Source: Streptomyces sp. NBC_01341 (GTDB lineage Bacteria > Actinomycetota > Actinomycetes > Streptomycetales > Streptomycetaceae). Taken from it: a DNA stretch of 64,000 bases. The stretch spans positions 6,324,001 through 6,388,000 of the forward strand of contig NZ_CP108364.1 of NCBI RefSeq assembly GCF_035946055.1, in the 5' to 3' direction. The position numbers and the translations under genes are program-made. Shown in pieces: positions 51,403 to 60,105 of the stretch (the stretch's first letter is position 1; every line of letters starts with the position of its first letter). The notes below the pieces were generated by a model that ran no database searches, was not told the DNA's origin, and worked only from the letters and a program-made list of their open reading frames with translations.

Positions 51403-52239
51403 TCAGCCGTCCAGCCGGCGCCAGCCCGTGACGGGCCCGGGAGCCGACGCATCCTCGGGGGTGATCCAGAAGGCCTGCCCGAGCCCGGCGTCGTACTGGG
51501 CGCCTGCTCGTCCGTCGCCCGACGAGCGTCCTGTGAGGCGCCGCCCGATCCAGGGCATCAGGTGCTGCCTGGCGAACCGCGCGTCGTCGACCCGTCGCCG
51601 CACCCAGCGCACGGGCGACGTGGCGGCCATCGGCGTCTGCCAGTCGCTCTCCTCGGGCATGCCCAGCGTCTGCCAGACGGCTTCCGCGACCCTGCGGTGC
51701 CCCTCGGCGGTGAGATGCAGCCGGTCGACGTCCCACATCCGCGGATCGCCGAGCGACGGCGCGCCGTACAGGTCCGTCACCAGCGCGCCGTGGCGGTCGG
51801 CCAGTTCCCCGACCAGCGAGAACAGCTCCTCCATGCGTGGACGGAACCGCTCCATCACGGGACCGCTCCGACCGGGGCTGCGCATCAGGACCAGGGTCTT
51901 GCACGCCGGCGCAAGTCGTTCCACCGCCTCCTCCAGCCGGCCGCGCACCATGCCCATGTCGCACTTCGGGCGCAGGGTGTCGTTGAGCCCTCCGACGAGT
52001 GTGATCACATCGGGCCGGAGCTCCGCTGCGACGGGGACCTGCTCGTCGACGATCTGGCCGATGAGCTTTCCGCGCACGGCGAGATTCGCGTACCGGAAGC
52101 CGGGCGACCGCGAAGCGAGACGCGAGGCGAGCACATCGGCCCAGCCGCGGTAGGAGCCGTCGGGCAGCAGATCCGACATGCCCTCGGTGAACGAGTCGCC
52201 GACCGCTACGAGACTGGTGTAGGAGGCATTCAATTCCAT
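51403..52239 (-). CDS. SGNH/GDSL hydrolase family protein
   Basis: 278 aa, no signal peptide, so cytoplasmic. Block I VAVGDSFTEGMSDLLPDG (nucleophile Ser), block III TLVGGLNDTLRP, and block V DRLHLTAEGHRRVAEAV (Asp/His). It differs from the secreted lipase at 11 kb by lacking the Cys pairs and having a long Arg-rich C-terminus. Likely an esterase or acyltransferase of unknown substrate. The 293 bp between it and purB contain no supported gene; a Gln-rich reading frame there (from about 51290) may be a remnant. Confidence 0.85.
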   Translation of the reverse strand: MELNASYTSLVAVGDSFTEGMSDLLPDGSYRGWADVLASRLASRSPGFRYANLAVRGKLIGQIVDEQVPVAAELRPDVITLVGGLNDTLRPKCDMGMVRGRLEEAVERLAPACKTLVLMRSPGRSGPVMERFRPRMEELFSLVGELADRHGALVTDLYGAPSLGDPRMWDVDRLHLTAEGHRRVAEAVWQTLGMPEESDWQTPMAATSPVRWVRRRVDDARFARQHLMPWIGRRLTGRSSGDGRAGAQYDAGLGQAFWITPEDASAPGPVTGWRRLDG

Positions 52240-52340
52240 GGCGACGTCGATCGTACCGCGTATCCCCCGGGGAGAGACGTGGGCGGAGAGGCGCGCGGCC
52301 CGGTGCCGCGCCCCTCTCCGCCCGCCGTACCGCACCGGTG

Positions 52341-53360
52341 TCAGCGGGCCTGTGGCCTGCCTACCAGTTCGCGCAGCACGTCCTCCATCGTCACCATGCC
52401 GGACAGACGGCCGTCCTCGTCCAGTACGGCCGCCAGGTGCGTACGGCTGCGTCTCAGCGCGGTCAGCACGTCGTCCAGCGGGGTCGCGGCGCGTACCCGG
52501 GCGATCGGCCTGAGGGCCGACACGGGGAACGGGACATCGCGCGGCGCTGCGTCGAGGGCGTCCTTCACGTGGAGGTAGCCGATGATGCGCTGTTCGCTGT
52601 CCATGACCGGGAACCGTGAGAAGCCGGACTCGTGCGAGAGCCGCTCCAGTTCTTCCGGAGTCGTGCCGACCCTCGTGTACAGGACACGGTCGACCGGCAT
52701 GATCACGTCCTGGACAGGGCGACGGCCCAGTTCCAGGGCATGCCGCAGCCGGTCCGCCGAACGGTCGTCGACGAGTCCGGAGTCCTCCGCGTCCTTGACG
52801 AGGCGCGCGAGTTCGTCGTCGGAGAAGGTCGCGGAGACCTCGTTCTTCGTCTCCACCCGGAGGATCTTGAGCAGGGCGTTCGCGAAGGCGTTGATCGCGA
52901 AGATCACCGGCTTGAGCGCCCTGGCGAGGGTCACCAGGGGCGGTCCGAGCAGCAGCGCGGTCCTCGCCGGTTCGGCCAGCGCGATGTTCTTCGGCACCAT
53001 CTCGCCCAGCAGCATGTGGAGGTACGTCGCCACGGTCAGGGCGATGACGAAGGAGATCGGGTGTACCAGCCCGTGGGGCACTCCCACCGCGTCGAAGACG
53101 GGCTCCAGGAGATGGGCGATGGCCGGCTCGGCGACGATGCCCAGCACCAGGGTGCAGAGCGTGATGCCCAGCTGAGCCGCCGCGAGGAGCGCCGACACGT
53201 GCTCCAGGCCCCAGATGACACTGCGCGCGCGACGGTTCCCCGCCTCGGCCTCGGGCTCGATCTGGCTGCGGCGCACGGAGATCAGGGCGAATTCCGCGCC
53301 GACGAAGAATGCGTTGACGACCAGGGTGAGCAGGCCGATGAAGAGCTGAACGGCGATCAT
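52341..53360 (-). CDS. CNNM/CBS-domain membrane protein
   Basis: 339 aa. CNNM (DUF21) transmembrane domain at residues about 1-190 starting VQLFIGLLTLVVNAFFVGAE, then two CBS domains (VIMPVDRVLYTRVGTTPEEL; ALRPIARVRAATPLDDVLTA). It stops after the CBS pair, with no CorC_HlyC domain. Family members move or sense Mg2+/Co2+, or affect envelope stability. It overlaps the larger paralogue upstream by 4 bp, so the two probably form a heteromeric pair. Confidence 0.88.
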   Translation of the reverse strand: MIAVQLFIGLLTLVVNAFFVGAEFALISVRRSQIEPEAEAGNRRARSVIWGLEHVSALLAAAQLGITLCTLVLGIVAEPAIAHLLEPVFDAVGVPHGLVHPISFVIALTVATYLHMLLGEMVPKNIALAEPARTALLLGPPLVTLARALKPVIFAINAFANALLKILRVETKNEVSATFSDDELARLVKDAEDSGLVDDRSADRLRHALELGRRPVQDVIMPVDRVLYTRVGTTPEELERLSHESGFSRFPVMDSEQRIIGYLHVKDALDAAPRDVPFPVSALRPIARVRAATPLDDVLTALRRSRTHLAAVLDEDGRLSGMVTMEDVLRELVGRPQAR

Positions 53361-54694
53361 CGTTCGTCCTCCGCCGGTTCGTCGTCACCGGACAGCGGCG
53401 CGTGGAGCAGGGCGCGAGCCGCACGGTGCCCGGAGGCGTCCACGACGTCGATGCGCCAGCCCGCGAGTTCGACGGTGTCGCCGACCACCGGAATGCGGCC
53501 GACCTCTGTGGCGATCAGCCCGGCCAGCGTCTCGTACGGACCGTCGGGGACCCGCAGCCCGATCGTGCGGAGCTGATCCGTGCGGGCAGCCCCGTCGGCC
53601 GACCAGAGCGTGCGGCCGTCGGCGTCCTCGCCGGCCGAGGCCAGGTCGGGCGTCTCGTGCGGGTCGTGTTCGTCCCGTACCTCGCCGACGACTTCCTCCA
53701 CGATGTCCTCCAGCGTCACGACTCCCGCCGTGCCGCCGTACTCGTCGATGACGACCGCCATGGCCGGTTTTCCGGAGAGCCGGTCCAGCAGGCGGTCCAC
53801 GGTGAGGGTCTCGGGCACGAGCAGCGGTTCGCGCAGCATGTCCGACACCCGCTTGCGAGGCCGCTGGTCCGCGGGGATGGCCAGGACGTCCTTGATGTGC
53901 GCGATGCCGACGACCGTGTCCAGGCTGCCCCGGTAGACCGGGAAGCGGGAGAGGCCGGTCGCGCGTGTGGCGTTCGCGACGTCCTCGGCGGTCGCCTGGA
54001 CCTCGAGGGCGGTGACCTGCACGCGGGGCGTCATCACGTTCTCCGCGGTCAGCTCGGACAGGTTGAGGGTGCGTACGAAGAGTTCGGCGGTGTCCGCCTC
54101 CAGTGCGCCCTCCTTCGCGGAGTGGCGGGCCAGGGCCACCAGTTCCTGCGGACTGCGTGCCGAGGCCAGCTCCTCGGCCGGCTCCAGACCGAAGCGGCGC
54201 ACGATCCGGTTGGCGGTGTTGTTGAGGTGGCTGATGAAGGGACGGAAGACCGCGGTGAACATGCGCTGCGGTGCGGCGACCTTCTTGGCGACGGCCAGCG
54301 GTGACGAGATCGCCCAGTTCTTCGGGACGAGCTCGCCCACGACCATGAGGACCACGGTGGACAGTGCCGTGCCGATCACGAGCGCCAGCGAGGAGGACAC
54401 ACCCGGCGACAGCCCGGTGGCCTCCACCGGCCCCCGGATCAGCGCGGCGATGGACGGCTCGGAGAGCATCCCGACCACCAGATTGGTGACGGTGATGCCG
54501 AGCTGTGCGCCCGAGAGCTGGTAGGTGAGGCTGCGTACGGCCTTGAGGGCTCCAGCAGCACCCCGCTCCCCTTGCTCGACGGCCCGTTCCAGCTGGCCGC
54601 GCTCCACGGTGGTCAGAGAGAACTCCGCCGCCACGAACACACCGCAGGCGAGGGAGAGCAACAAGGCCATGAGGAGCAGTAGCACTTCGGTCAT
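53357..54694 (-). CDS. CNNM/CBS/CorC_HlyC membrane protein
   Basis: 445 aa. DUF21 membrane domain (LLMALLLSLACGVFVAAEFS), CBS pair (NVMTPRVQVTALEVQATAED; MLREPLLVPETLTVDRLLDR), then the CorC_HlyC domain at the C-terminus (GRIPVVGDTVELAGWRIDVV). It is the first gene of the two-gene operon, and its stop overlaps the start of the smaller paralogue. Mg2+ homeostasis is the best guess from the family; transport is not proven. Confidence 0.88.
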   Translation of the reverse strand: MTEVLLLLMALLLSLACGVFVAAEFSLTTVERGQLERAVEQGERGAAGALKAVRSLTYQLSGAQLGITVTNLVVGMLSEPSIAALIRGPVEATGLSPGVSSSLALVIGTALSTVVLMVVGELVPKNWAISSPLAVAKKVAAPQRMFTAVFRPFISHLNNTANRIVRRFGLEPAEELASARSPQELVALARHSAKEGALEADTAELFVRTLNLSELTAENVMTPRVQVTALEVQATAEDVANATRATGLSRFPVYRGSLDTVVGIAHIKDVLAIPADQRPRKRVSDMLREPLLVPETLTVDRLLDRLSGKPAMAVVIDEYGGTAGVVTLEDIVEEVVGEVRDEHDPHETPDLASAGEDADGRTLWSADGAARTDQLRTIGLRVPDGPYETLAGLIATEVGRIPVVGDTVELAGWRIDVVDASGHRAARALLHAPLSGDDEPAEDER

Positions 54695-54885
54695 CGGTTC
54701 ACCTCCGTCCCATGATCGGGCAGGGGCTGGAGGATCGCGCGATGTCGGCGGTATGGACTACTGGGGGGCTCGCCCATGGGCGGACGCTCACACCTTTCGA
54801 GTGGGTCGGACGGTCGAACGTCCATAGTAAAGGGTCGGCAAAGAGCCGGTGGCGCAGGACCGGCGGCCGAGGCGCTTCCCTCAAC

Positions 54886-55180
54886 TTACTGACGTGGAGG
54901 AACGGCGCGGTGGGTCGAAGGGGGGCAGCCGGTGTCGAGGCCGTCGATCGGGCGGTTGAGGAACCGGGTGAAGGTGGCTTCGGGTGCGAGGGGGCGTCCG
55001 GTGTGGCGAGGGCTTCGGCGAGTTGGGGGTGGCGGCCGTCCGTGACGACAGCGGCGAGGTGGCGGGCTTCGGCCGTGATGCGTTCGGGGGCCTGTGAGGC
55101 GGCGGTTCGCGCGCTCTCGTGGGCGACATGGCCGGACACCAATGCGGTGATGTGGGCGAAGATCTCCAGCTTCGCCGCAC
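54886..55180 (-). pseudogene. Decayed TetR regulator, C-terminal part only
   Basis: The sequence AKLEIFAHITALVSGHVAHE with RHLAAVVTDGRHPQLAEALA in one frame, and EATFTRFLNRPIDGL in the next, is the C-terminal ligand domain of a TetR protein interrupted by a one-base frameshift near 55000. The DNA-binding half is missing: no HTH can be found up to the toxin-antitoxin genes. The remaining 54695-54885 and 55181-55400 show nothing supported. Confidence 0.65.
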
Positions 55181-55401
55181 TGCCCGGTCCGGTGGGCCGC
55201 AGGGGTGGCGCTGACCGGCCGTCCCGGCACCTCGTCGTCCGCCCCCTCGGTGACGTCCGGCCCTGTCGGCACGCCGACAGGCAAGCCGCGCATTGCAGCC
55301 CCGGCTCGCAGCCCCGCCGCGCGCGGCCTGCCGCCGGAAAAGCGGCGGCTCGCCGGGTGTACGGCGGCTCGGGCGGGGCGGAGGTGCCCGTGTCGTTCCT
55401 C

Positions 55402-55431
55402 TTGCTGGTGCTAGCAGTCACGCGCTAGCGT
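55402..55431 (+). promoter_or_regulatory. Leaderless promoter with paired operators (toxin-antitoxin)
   Basis: TTGCTG (55402-55407), 18-bp spacer, TAGCGT (55426-55431), ending 6 nt before the GTG. Two 8-bp palindromes, TGCTAGCA (55409-55416) and CGCTAGCG (55423-55430), are 14 bp apart and fill the spacer and -10. This is the expected layout for autorepression by an RHH antitoxin. Confidence 0.65.
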
Positions 55432-55437
55432 GATGAG

Positions 55438-55665
55438 GTGCCCAAAACTCAGCTGAACGTTCGCGTGGACGAGGCCACCGCCGAGGCGGCGCGACAGCGC
55501 GCCCTCCAGCGGGGGATGAGTGTGAACCGCTACATAGAGGAACTCGTCAAGCGGGATGCCGGCGAGGTCGGACACACGTTCGTCGAAGCAGCAGCCGACT
55601 TCATGAAGCAGTACGAGTCGGTGTTCGCCGAAGAGTTCGGCCCGGAGCGCGAAGGCACCCGTTGA
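55438..55665 (+). CDS. Ribbon-helix-helix antitoxin
   Basis: 75 aa. The RHH fold is at residues 4-40: QLNVRVDEATAEAARQRALQ then RGMSVNRYIEELVKRDAG. A disordered C-terminal arm (about 41-75) should wrap the toxin. GTG 55438 is leaderless by the promoter position. It overlaps the downstream toxin gene by 4 nt, so the two are translationally coupled. The twin palindromes at the promoter are likely its binding sites. Confidence 0.8.
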   Translation: MPKTQLNVRVDEATAEAARQRALQRGMSVNRYIEELVKRDAGEVGHTFVEAAADFMKQYESVFAEEFGPEREGTR

Positions 55666-56033
55666 ACCTGCAGATCGACCTTTCCTGGCTGCTGATGGTC
55701 GCCGAGCACAAGACGCCCGGTGATCCCCAGGTCGTCGACTGGGGAGCGCTCGTCGCGGCTGTCAGCCGGCACGAGGCGGAGATCTTCGGCAGCCCCGTCT
55801 ACAGCGACCCGCACGCGCGGGCCGCCGCCATGCTGCAGCTTTTGCTTCATGTGCCGGCGCTGGAGCACTCCAACGCGATGTTCGCCTCCGCCGTGGCCTA
55901 CGGCTATCTCGTCGCTTCGGGGACGAAGGTCATCACTTCACCCGAACAGGTCCGCGACCTCGCGCGACTGGTGAAGGAGGGCAAGGCGGACGTCCGGGCC
56001 ATCGCCGACGAACTGCGCCGATGGAGCCTCTGA
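55662..56033 (+). CDS. Fic/Doc-like toxin with degenerate active site
   Basis: 123 aa, the size of phage P1 Doc, all-helical. Similar Streptomyces proteins are, as I recall, annotated as Fic-family toxins of toxin-antitoxin systems. The expected core HxFxDANKRxA is not present; residues 63-85 (HVPALEHSNAMFASAVAYGY) occupy its place with Glu68, His69 and Asn71 but no Lys/Arg. Either the chemistry differs from Fic AMP/phosphate transfer or the toxin is inactive. TTG start overlapping the antitoxin stop. Confidence 0.6.
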   Translation: MNLQIDLSWLLMVAEHKTPGDPQVVDWGALVAAVSRHEAEIFGSPVYSDPHARAAAMLQLLLHVPALEHSNAMFASAVAYGYLVASGTKVITSPEQVRDLARLVKEGKADVRAIADELRRWSL

Positions 56034-56042
56034 CCCTCCTTC

Positions 56043-56738
56043 TCAACCCGCCTCCGCCATCCGGTCGACCACGGCGGACCTGCGGGCGACCCCGATCACG
56101 CACGGCGTGGTCGGCAGCTGCACGCCCTTCTCCGGGATGCGGAACCTGCGGTACGTCCCCATTCGGAAGCCCGCCTCCTCGATCGCCGCGACGGTGTCCC
56201 GTGCCGTGTGACAGCCACCGAACAGAAACGGCCACACCGTCCGGTCCACGACCCGTTGTGTCGTCGCCAGCGCCCGGCCGGAAGCCAGGGTGTGCTCGAA
56301 GAACCGCAGCTCGCCGCCCGGCCGCAGCACACGTTTCATCTCCGCCAGCGCCCGGGGGAGGTCGCGCACGGTGCACAGGACCAGCGAGGCCACTGCCGCG
56401 TCGAAGGCCTCGCTCTTGACCGGCAGGGCCTCAGCGGTTCCCGGCACCACGTCGACCGGAACCTCCGCCCTCAGCGCGGCGGGGGCCGCCAGTCGCCGCA
56501 GACTTCGCTCGGGCTCGATCGCCACCACCTCCGAGACGGCCCCGGGGTAGTGCGCGAAGTTGAGACCGTTGCCCGCGCCGATCTCGATGACCCGGCCGGA
56601 CAGCCCGGCGAGAAGTTCCTCGCGGTGGGCAGCGACGCCCGCCTTCAGGTCGGCGGTCACGCTCATCCGCGCGTAGAAACGGGCGAACACCGGGTGGTGC
56701 ACGGCGTCCTTGGGGACATTCGTGCTGCGCCGACGCAT
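56043..56738 (-). CDS. SAM-dependent methyltransferase (METTL7/UbiE-like)
   Basis: 231 aa from ATG 56738 with AGGAGG 8 nt upstream. Class I fold: GRVIEIGAGNGLNFAHYPGA (SAM motif I), VAIEPERSLRRLA (motif post-I), FDAAVASLVLCTVRDLPRAL, VLRPGGELRFFEHT. The C-terminal VDRTVWPFLFGGCHTARDT resembles METTL7-type thiol methyltransferases. It lies 73 bp after bioD on the same strand; biotin pathway involvement (BioC-like) is possible but the sequence is not obviously BioC. Convergent with the toxin gene. Confidence 0.78.
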   Translation of the reverse strand: MRRRSTNVPKDAVHHPVFARFYARMSVTADLKAGVAAHREELLAGLSGRVIEIGAGNGLNFAHYPGAVSEVVAIEPERSLRRLAAPAALRAEVPVDVVPGTAEALPVKSEAFDAAVASLVLCTVRDLPRALAEMKRVLRPGGELRFFEHTLASGRALATTQRVVDRTVWPFLFGGCHTARDTVAAIEEAGFRMGTYRRFRIPEKGVQLPTTPCVIGVARRSAVVDRMAEAG

Positions 56739-56811
56739 GGCAGGCCTCCTCGGAGGACGCGGAGATGCGGCTCTCCCCCGATTCTCCCCCGTACGGGCGT
56801 GCTCAGCCCCC

Positions 56812-57501
56812 TCAGTCGCCCCGGCGATTCCCTCCGAGCTGCGGGGCGAGCCAACTCCCGGCGCGTGCACGGAAGTCGGCCGGGTCCAGAGCGCCCGCCC
56901 CGGCCGGTACCGCGCCGAGCAGCGGAGCCCCCGCCGAAACCGGGAGGTCCTCCACATTGCACCGGGACGCGAGGTCCGGGTCGGCCGGCATGCTGCCGAC
57001 GACCACGCCGGTGCAGACCAGCCCCCTGGTCCGCAGGGCCTCGGTCGTCAGGGCGGTGGCGTTCAGCGTGCCCAGACCGGCCTGCACCACGACCAGGACG
57101 GGCGCGGCCATCAGCCGGGCGGCGTCCGCGAGCGTGGCCCCCTGCTCGTCGTAGCGCACGAGCAGCCCGCCCGCCCCCTCCACGAGCACCAGGTCGTGCT
57201 CCGTCGCCAGTTTCTGCGCCGCCTCCGCGATCTCGAAGGGGCGTACGGGCGCCATTCCGGCCCGGCGTGCCGCCGTCTCGGGGGCCAGGGGCTCCGGGAA
57301 GCGCGCCAGTTCCAGGGCTGTCACATGGGCGCCCGCCAGCCGTACGACCTCCGCCGCATCGCCCGGCTCACCCGGCGCCAGGCCGGTCTGGGCCGGCTTG
57401 AGGACCGCCACCCGCTTCTGCGCGCAGGCAGCGGCCACCGCCGCCGTCACGATCGTCTTGCCGATCTCGGTGCCCGTCCCGGTCACCACCAGGATCGTCA
57501 T
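56812..57501 (-). CDS. bioD: Dethiobiotin synthase
   Basis: Forms the ureido ring of dethiobiotin from DAPA, CO2 and ATP. 229 aa. P-loop VTGTGTEIGKTIVTAAV, KPAQTG (DAPA-binding Lys), and LVLVEGAGGLLVRYDEQGA are intact. Starts 1 bp after the bioA stop; third gene of the bioB-bioA-bioD operon. Confidence 0.94.
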   Translation of the reverse strand: MTILVVTGTGTEIGKTIVTAAVAAACAQKRVAVLKPAQTGLAPGEPGDAAEVVRLAGAHVTALELARFPEPLAPETAARRAGMAPVRPFEIAEAAQKLATEHDLVLVEGAGGLLVRYDEQGATLADAARLMAAPVLVVVQAGLGTLNATALTTEALRTRGLVCTGVVVGSMPADPDLASRCNVEDLPVSAGAPLLGAVPAGAGALDPADFRARAGSWLAPQLGGNRRGD

Positions 57502-57502
57502 C

Positions 57503-58807
57503 TCAGCCCTCTCTCGCCGCCGCGCACACGGCCCGGCTGATCCTCGCCACGTCGTCGTCGCCGGTCACGTAGGGCGGCATCGTGTACACGAGGTCGCGGA
57601 ACGGCCGCAGCCACACACCCTCGCGGACCGCGGCCCGTGTCGCGGCCGCCATGTCGACCTCATGATCGAGCTGTACGACGCCGATGGCCCCCAGTACCCG
57701 GACGTCACGCACGCCCGGCACCTCCGCGGCTTCCGCGAGACCGTTCCGGAGCCCCGCACCGATCCGCTTCACCTCCACCTGCCAGTCCTGACCCAGCAGG
57801 AGGTCGACGGACGCGCACGCCACGGCCGCGGCGAGCGGATTGCCCATGAACGTGGGCCCATGGGCCAGCACGGGCACCTCCCCGCGGGAAATGCCCTCCG
57901 CCACGCGCGTGGTGCACAGGGTCGCCGCCAGCGTCAGATAGCCACCGGTCAGCGCCTTGCCGACGCACATGACGTCCGGTGAGACCCCCGCGTGTCCGGC
58001 CGCGAAGAGTTCTCCCGTCCGCCCGAAACCGGTCGCGATCTCGTCGAACACCAGAAGCACGTCGTTGGCGTCGCACGCCTCGCGCAGCACCCGCAGATAA
58101 GCCGGCGAGTGGAAGCGCATCCCGCCCGCTCCCTGGACCACCGGCTCCACGATCACCGCGGCCAGTTCGTCGCGGTGGGCGGCGATCAGGTCGTTCAGGT
58201 GACGTGCGTACGCCTCGTCCGGCGCCGCCCCGAAGCCGTCGGGCGGTGCGTCGGCGAAGACCTGCCGGGGGAGCGCGCCCGACCAGAGGTCGTGCATCCC
58301 GCCCTCGGGGTCGCACACCGACATCGGCTGCCAGGTGTCCCCGTGGTACCCACCGCGCCAGGTCAGCAGCCGGTGCTTGGCCGGCCGGCCGGCCGAGCGC
58401 CAGTACTGCAGGCACATCTTCACCGCGACCTCGACCGATACCGAGCCTGAGTCGGCGAGGAAGACGTGCTGCAGCGGCTCCGGGGTGATCTCCACCAGCC
58501 GGGCCGCCAGCCGGACGGCGGGCTCGTGCGTGAGCCCGCCGAACATCACATGACTCATCCGGTCCAGCTGGCTCCGGGCCGCGTCGTTGAGCACCGGATG
58601 GTTGTAGCCGTGCACCGCCGACCACCAGGACGACATGCCGTCGACCAACTCGCTCCGGCCGTGCACGGATTCGGCGAGCCGCAGCCGAACCCCGGACGCG
58701 GACTCCACGATCAGGGGCTCCTGGCGGCCGGGCATCGGTCCGTAGGGGTGCCAGACGTGGGCCCGGTCCAGGGCGCGGAGTTCGGCGGGGGTGAAGCGGT
58801 CAGGCAT
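57503..58807 (-). CDS. bioA: Adenosylmethionine-8-amino-7-oxononanoate aminotransferase
   Basis: Converts KAPA to DAPA using S-adenosylmethionine as amino donor. 434 aa from ATG 58807. AHVWHPYGPMPGR at the N-terminus, GMSSWWSAVHGYNHPVLNDA, the Asp of LLVFDEIATGFGRTGELFAA and the PLP Lys in CVGKALTGGYLTLAATL. It overlaps the end of bioB by 8 bp. Confidence 0.95.
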   Translation of the reverse strand: MPDRFTPAELRALDRAHVWHPYGPMPGRQEPLIVESASGVRLRLAESVHGRSELVDGMSSWWSAVHGYNHPVLNDAARSQLDRMSHVMFGGLTHEPAVRLAARLVEITPEPLQHVFLADSGSVSVEVAVKMCLQYWRSAGRPAKHRLLTWRGGYHGDTWQPMSVCDPEGGMHDLWSGALPRQVFADAPPDGFGAAPDEAYARHLNDLIAAHRDELAAVIVEPVVQGAGGMRFHSPAYLRVLREACDANDVLLVFDEIATGFGRTGELFAAGHAGVSPDVMCVGKALTGGYLTLAATLCTTRVAEGISRGEVPVLAHGPTFMGNPLAAAVACASVDLLLGQDWQVEVKRIGAGLRNGLAEAAEVPGVRDVRVLGAIGVVQLDHEVDMAAATRAAVREGVWLRPFRDLVYTMPPYVTGDDDVARISRAVCAAAREG

Positions 58808-59963
58808 TGGGCGCGAGATCCGTTCCGGCACCGCGACGGCGCACCGCCACCAGATCCGTACGCGCCGCCTGCGCCTCGGACGGCTCCGGAACTGTCCGAG
58901 GGGCGTCGCCGCAGGGAGCGCAGCCGCCCTCGTGCGAACCGCAGCCCCCGGAAGGCTCCGCCCGGTGCTCGGGGAGCGTCTTCGTCTCCGCGCCCTCGAC
59001 CTCGAAGCCGGCGTCCGCGATCATGTCCAGGTCGGTCTGGCCCGCCTGACCCTCGCTGGTCAGATAGTCGCCCAGGAAAATGGAGTTGACGAGGTTCAGG
59101 GCGAGCGGCTGCATCGAGCGCAGGTGTACCTCGCGACCGCCTGCCAGCCGCACCTCGACGTCCGGGCACACGAACCTGACCATCGCGAGGATGCGCAGGC
59201 ACCGCTGAGGAGTGAGGTGCCAGTCCTTCGCGAGCGGGGTCCCCTCCATGGGGATCAGGAAGTTGACCGGCACGGAGTCGGGATCCAGCTCACGGAGCGA
59301 GAAGACGACGTCGACGAGATCGGCGTCGGTCTCGCCCATGCCGGCGATCAGCCCGGAGCACGCCGAGAGGCCGGCGGCCTGGGCCTGCTGCACGGTCTCC
59401 ACCCGGTCGGCGTACGTGTGGGTGGTCGTGATGTCCCCGTACGTCGCCTCGGACGTGTTGAGGTTGTGGTTGTACGCGTCCGCGCCCGCGGACTTGAGGC
59501 GCTCCGCCTGTCCCTCGGACAGCAGACCGAGGCAGGCGCACACCTCCACGTCCCCGTGCTGCCCCTTGATCGCCTCGATCGTCTTCGACACCCGGTCGAC
59601 GTCCCGGTCGGTCGGCCCCCGGCCGCTCGCCACCAGACAGACGCGTTTCGCGCCGCCGGCCACGCCCGCGGCGGCGGCCTTCTCGGCCTCGTCCGGCTTG
59701 ATCCAGGTGTACTTGAGGATCTCGGCCTTGGAACCGAGACGCTGTGAGCAGTAGGAGCAGTCCTCGGGGCAGAGCCCCGACTTCAGGTTGACCAGATAGT
59801 TGAGCTTGACGCGCCTGCCGAACCACTGGCGGCGCACCTTTCCGGCCGCGGCCACCACGTCGAGCAGTTCGTCGTCGGAGGTCGCCAGTACGGCGAGTGC
59901 TTCGTCACGGGTCGGCAGTTCGCGCCGCAGCCCCTTGTCCACCAGCGTGTTCAGCAGGTCCAT
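58800..59963 (-). CDS. bioB: Biotin synthase with Cys-rich C-terminal tail
   Basis: Radical-SAM enzyme inserting sulfur into dethiobiotin. 387 aa; E. coli BioB is 346. The cluster motif CPEDCSYC binds the [4Fe-4S]. The type I [2Fe-2S] ligands are all present: Cys in RVCLVASGRG, Cys in EVCACLGLLSEG, Cys in SACSGLIAGMGE and Arg in VRLAGGREVHL. An extra tail of about 45 residues follows and includes GGCGSHEGGCAPCG, three Cys plus a His, a possible extra metal site. First gene of the operon; AGGA lies 8 nt from ATG 59963. Confidence 0.93.
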   Translation of the reverse strand: MDLLNTLVDKGLRRELPTRDEALAVLATSDDELLDVVAAAGKVRRQWFGRRVKLNYLVNLKSGLCPEDCSYCSQRLGSKAEILKYTWIKPDEAEKAAAAGVAGGAKRVCLVASGRGPTDRDVDRVSKTIEAIKGQHGDVEVCACLGLLSEGQAERLKSAGADAYNHNLNTSEATYGDITTTHTYADRVETVQQAQAAGLSACSGLIAGMGETDADLVDVVFSLRELDPDSVPVNFLIPMEGTPLAKDWHLTPQRCLRILAMVRFVCPDVEVRLAGGREVHLRSMQPLALNLVNSIFLGDYLTSEGQAGQTDLDMIADAGFEVEGAETKTLPEHRAEPSGGCGSHEGGCAPCGDAPRTVPEPSEAQAARTDLVAVRRRGAGTDLAPNA

Positions 59964-60105
59964 GGCGTCGATCCTGGCGTACGACACCGCCTCCGGCCAA
60001 GGAGGAACCGGACAGGACCGGCGGACGATGCTGTGTGTATTGCCACACCCTGGCCTGTTGCGCCCCGGGCTAGGGTCTGTGAACTGCCTACAAAGGGACC
60101 CGCTC

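Noticed and set aside
56043..56738. Calling the methyltransferase bioC
   Set aside because: Motifs around the SAM site and the C-terminus look METTL7/UbiE-like; the position next to bioD alone is not enough.
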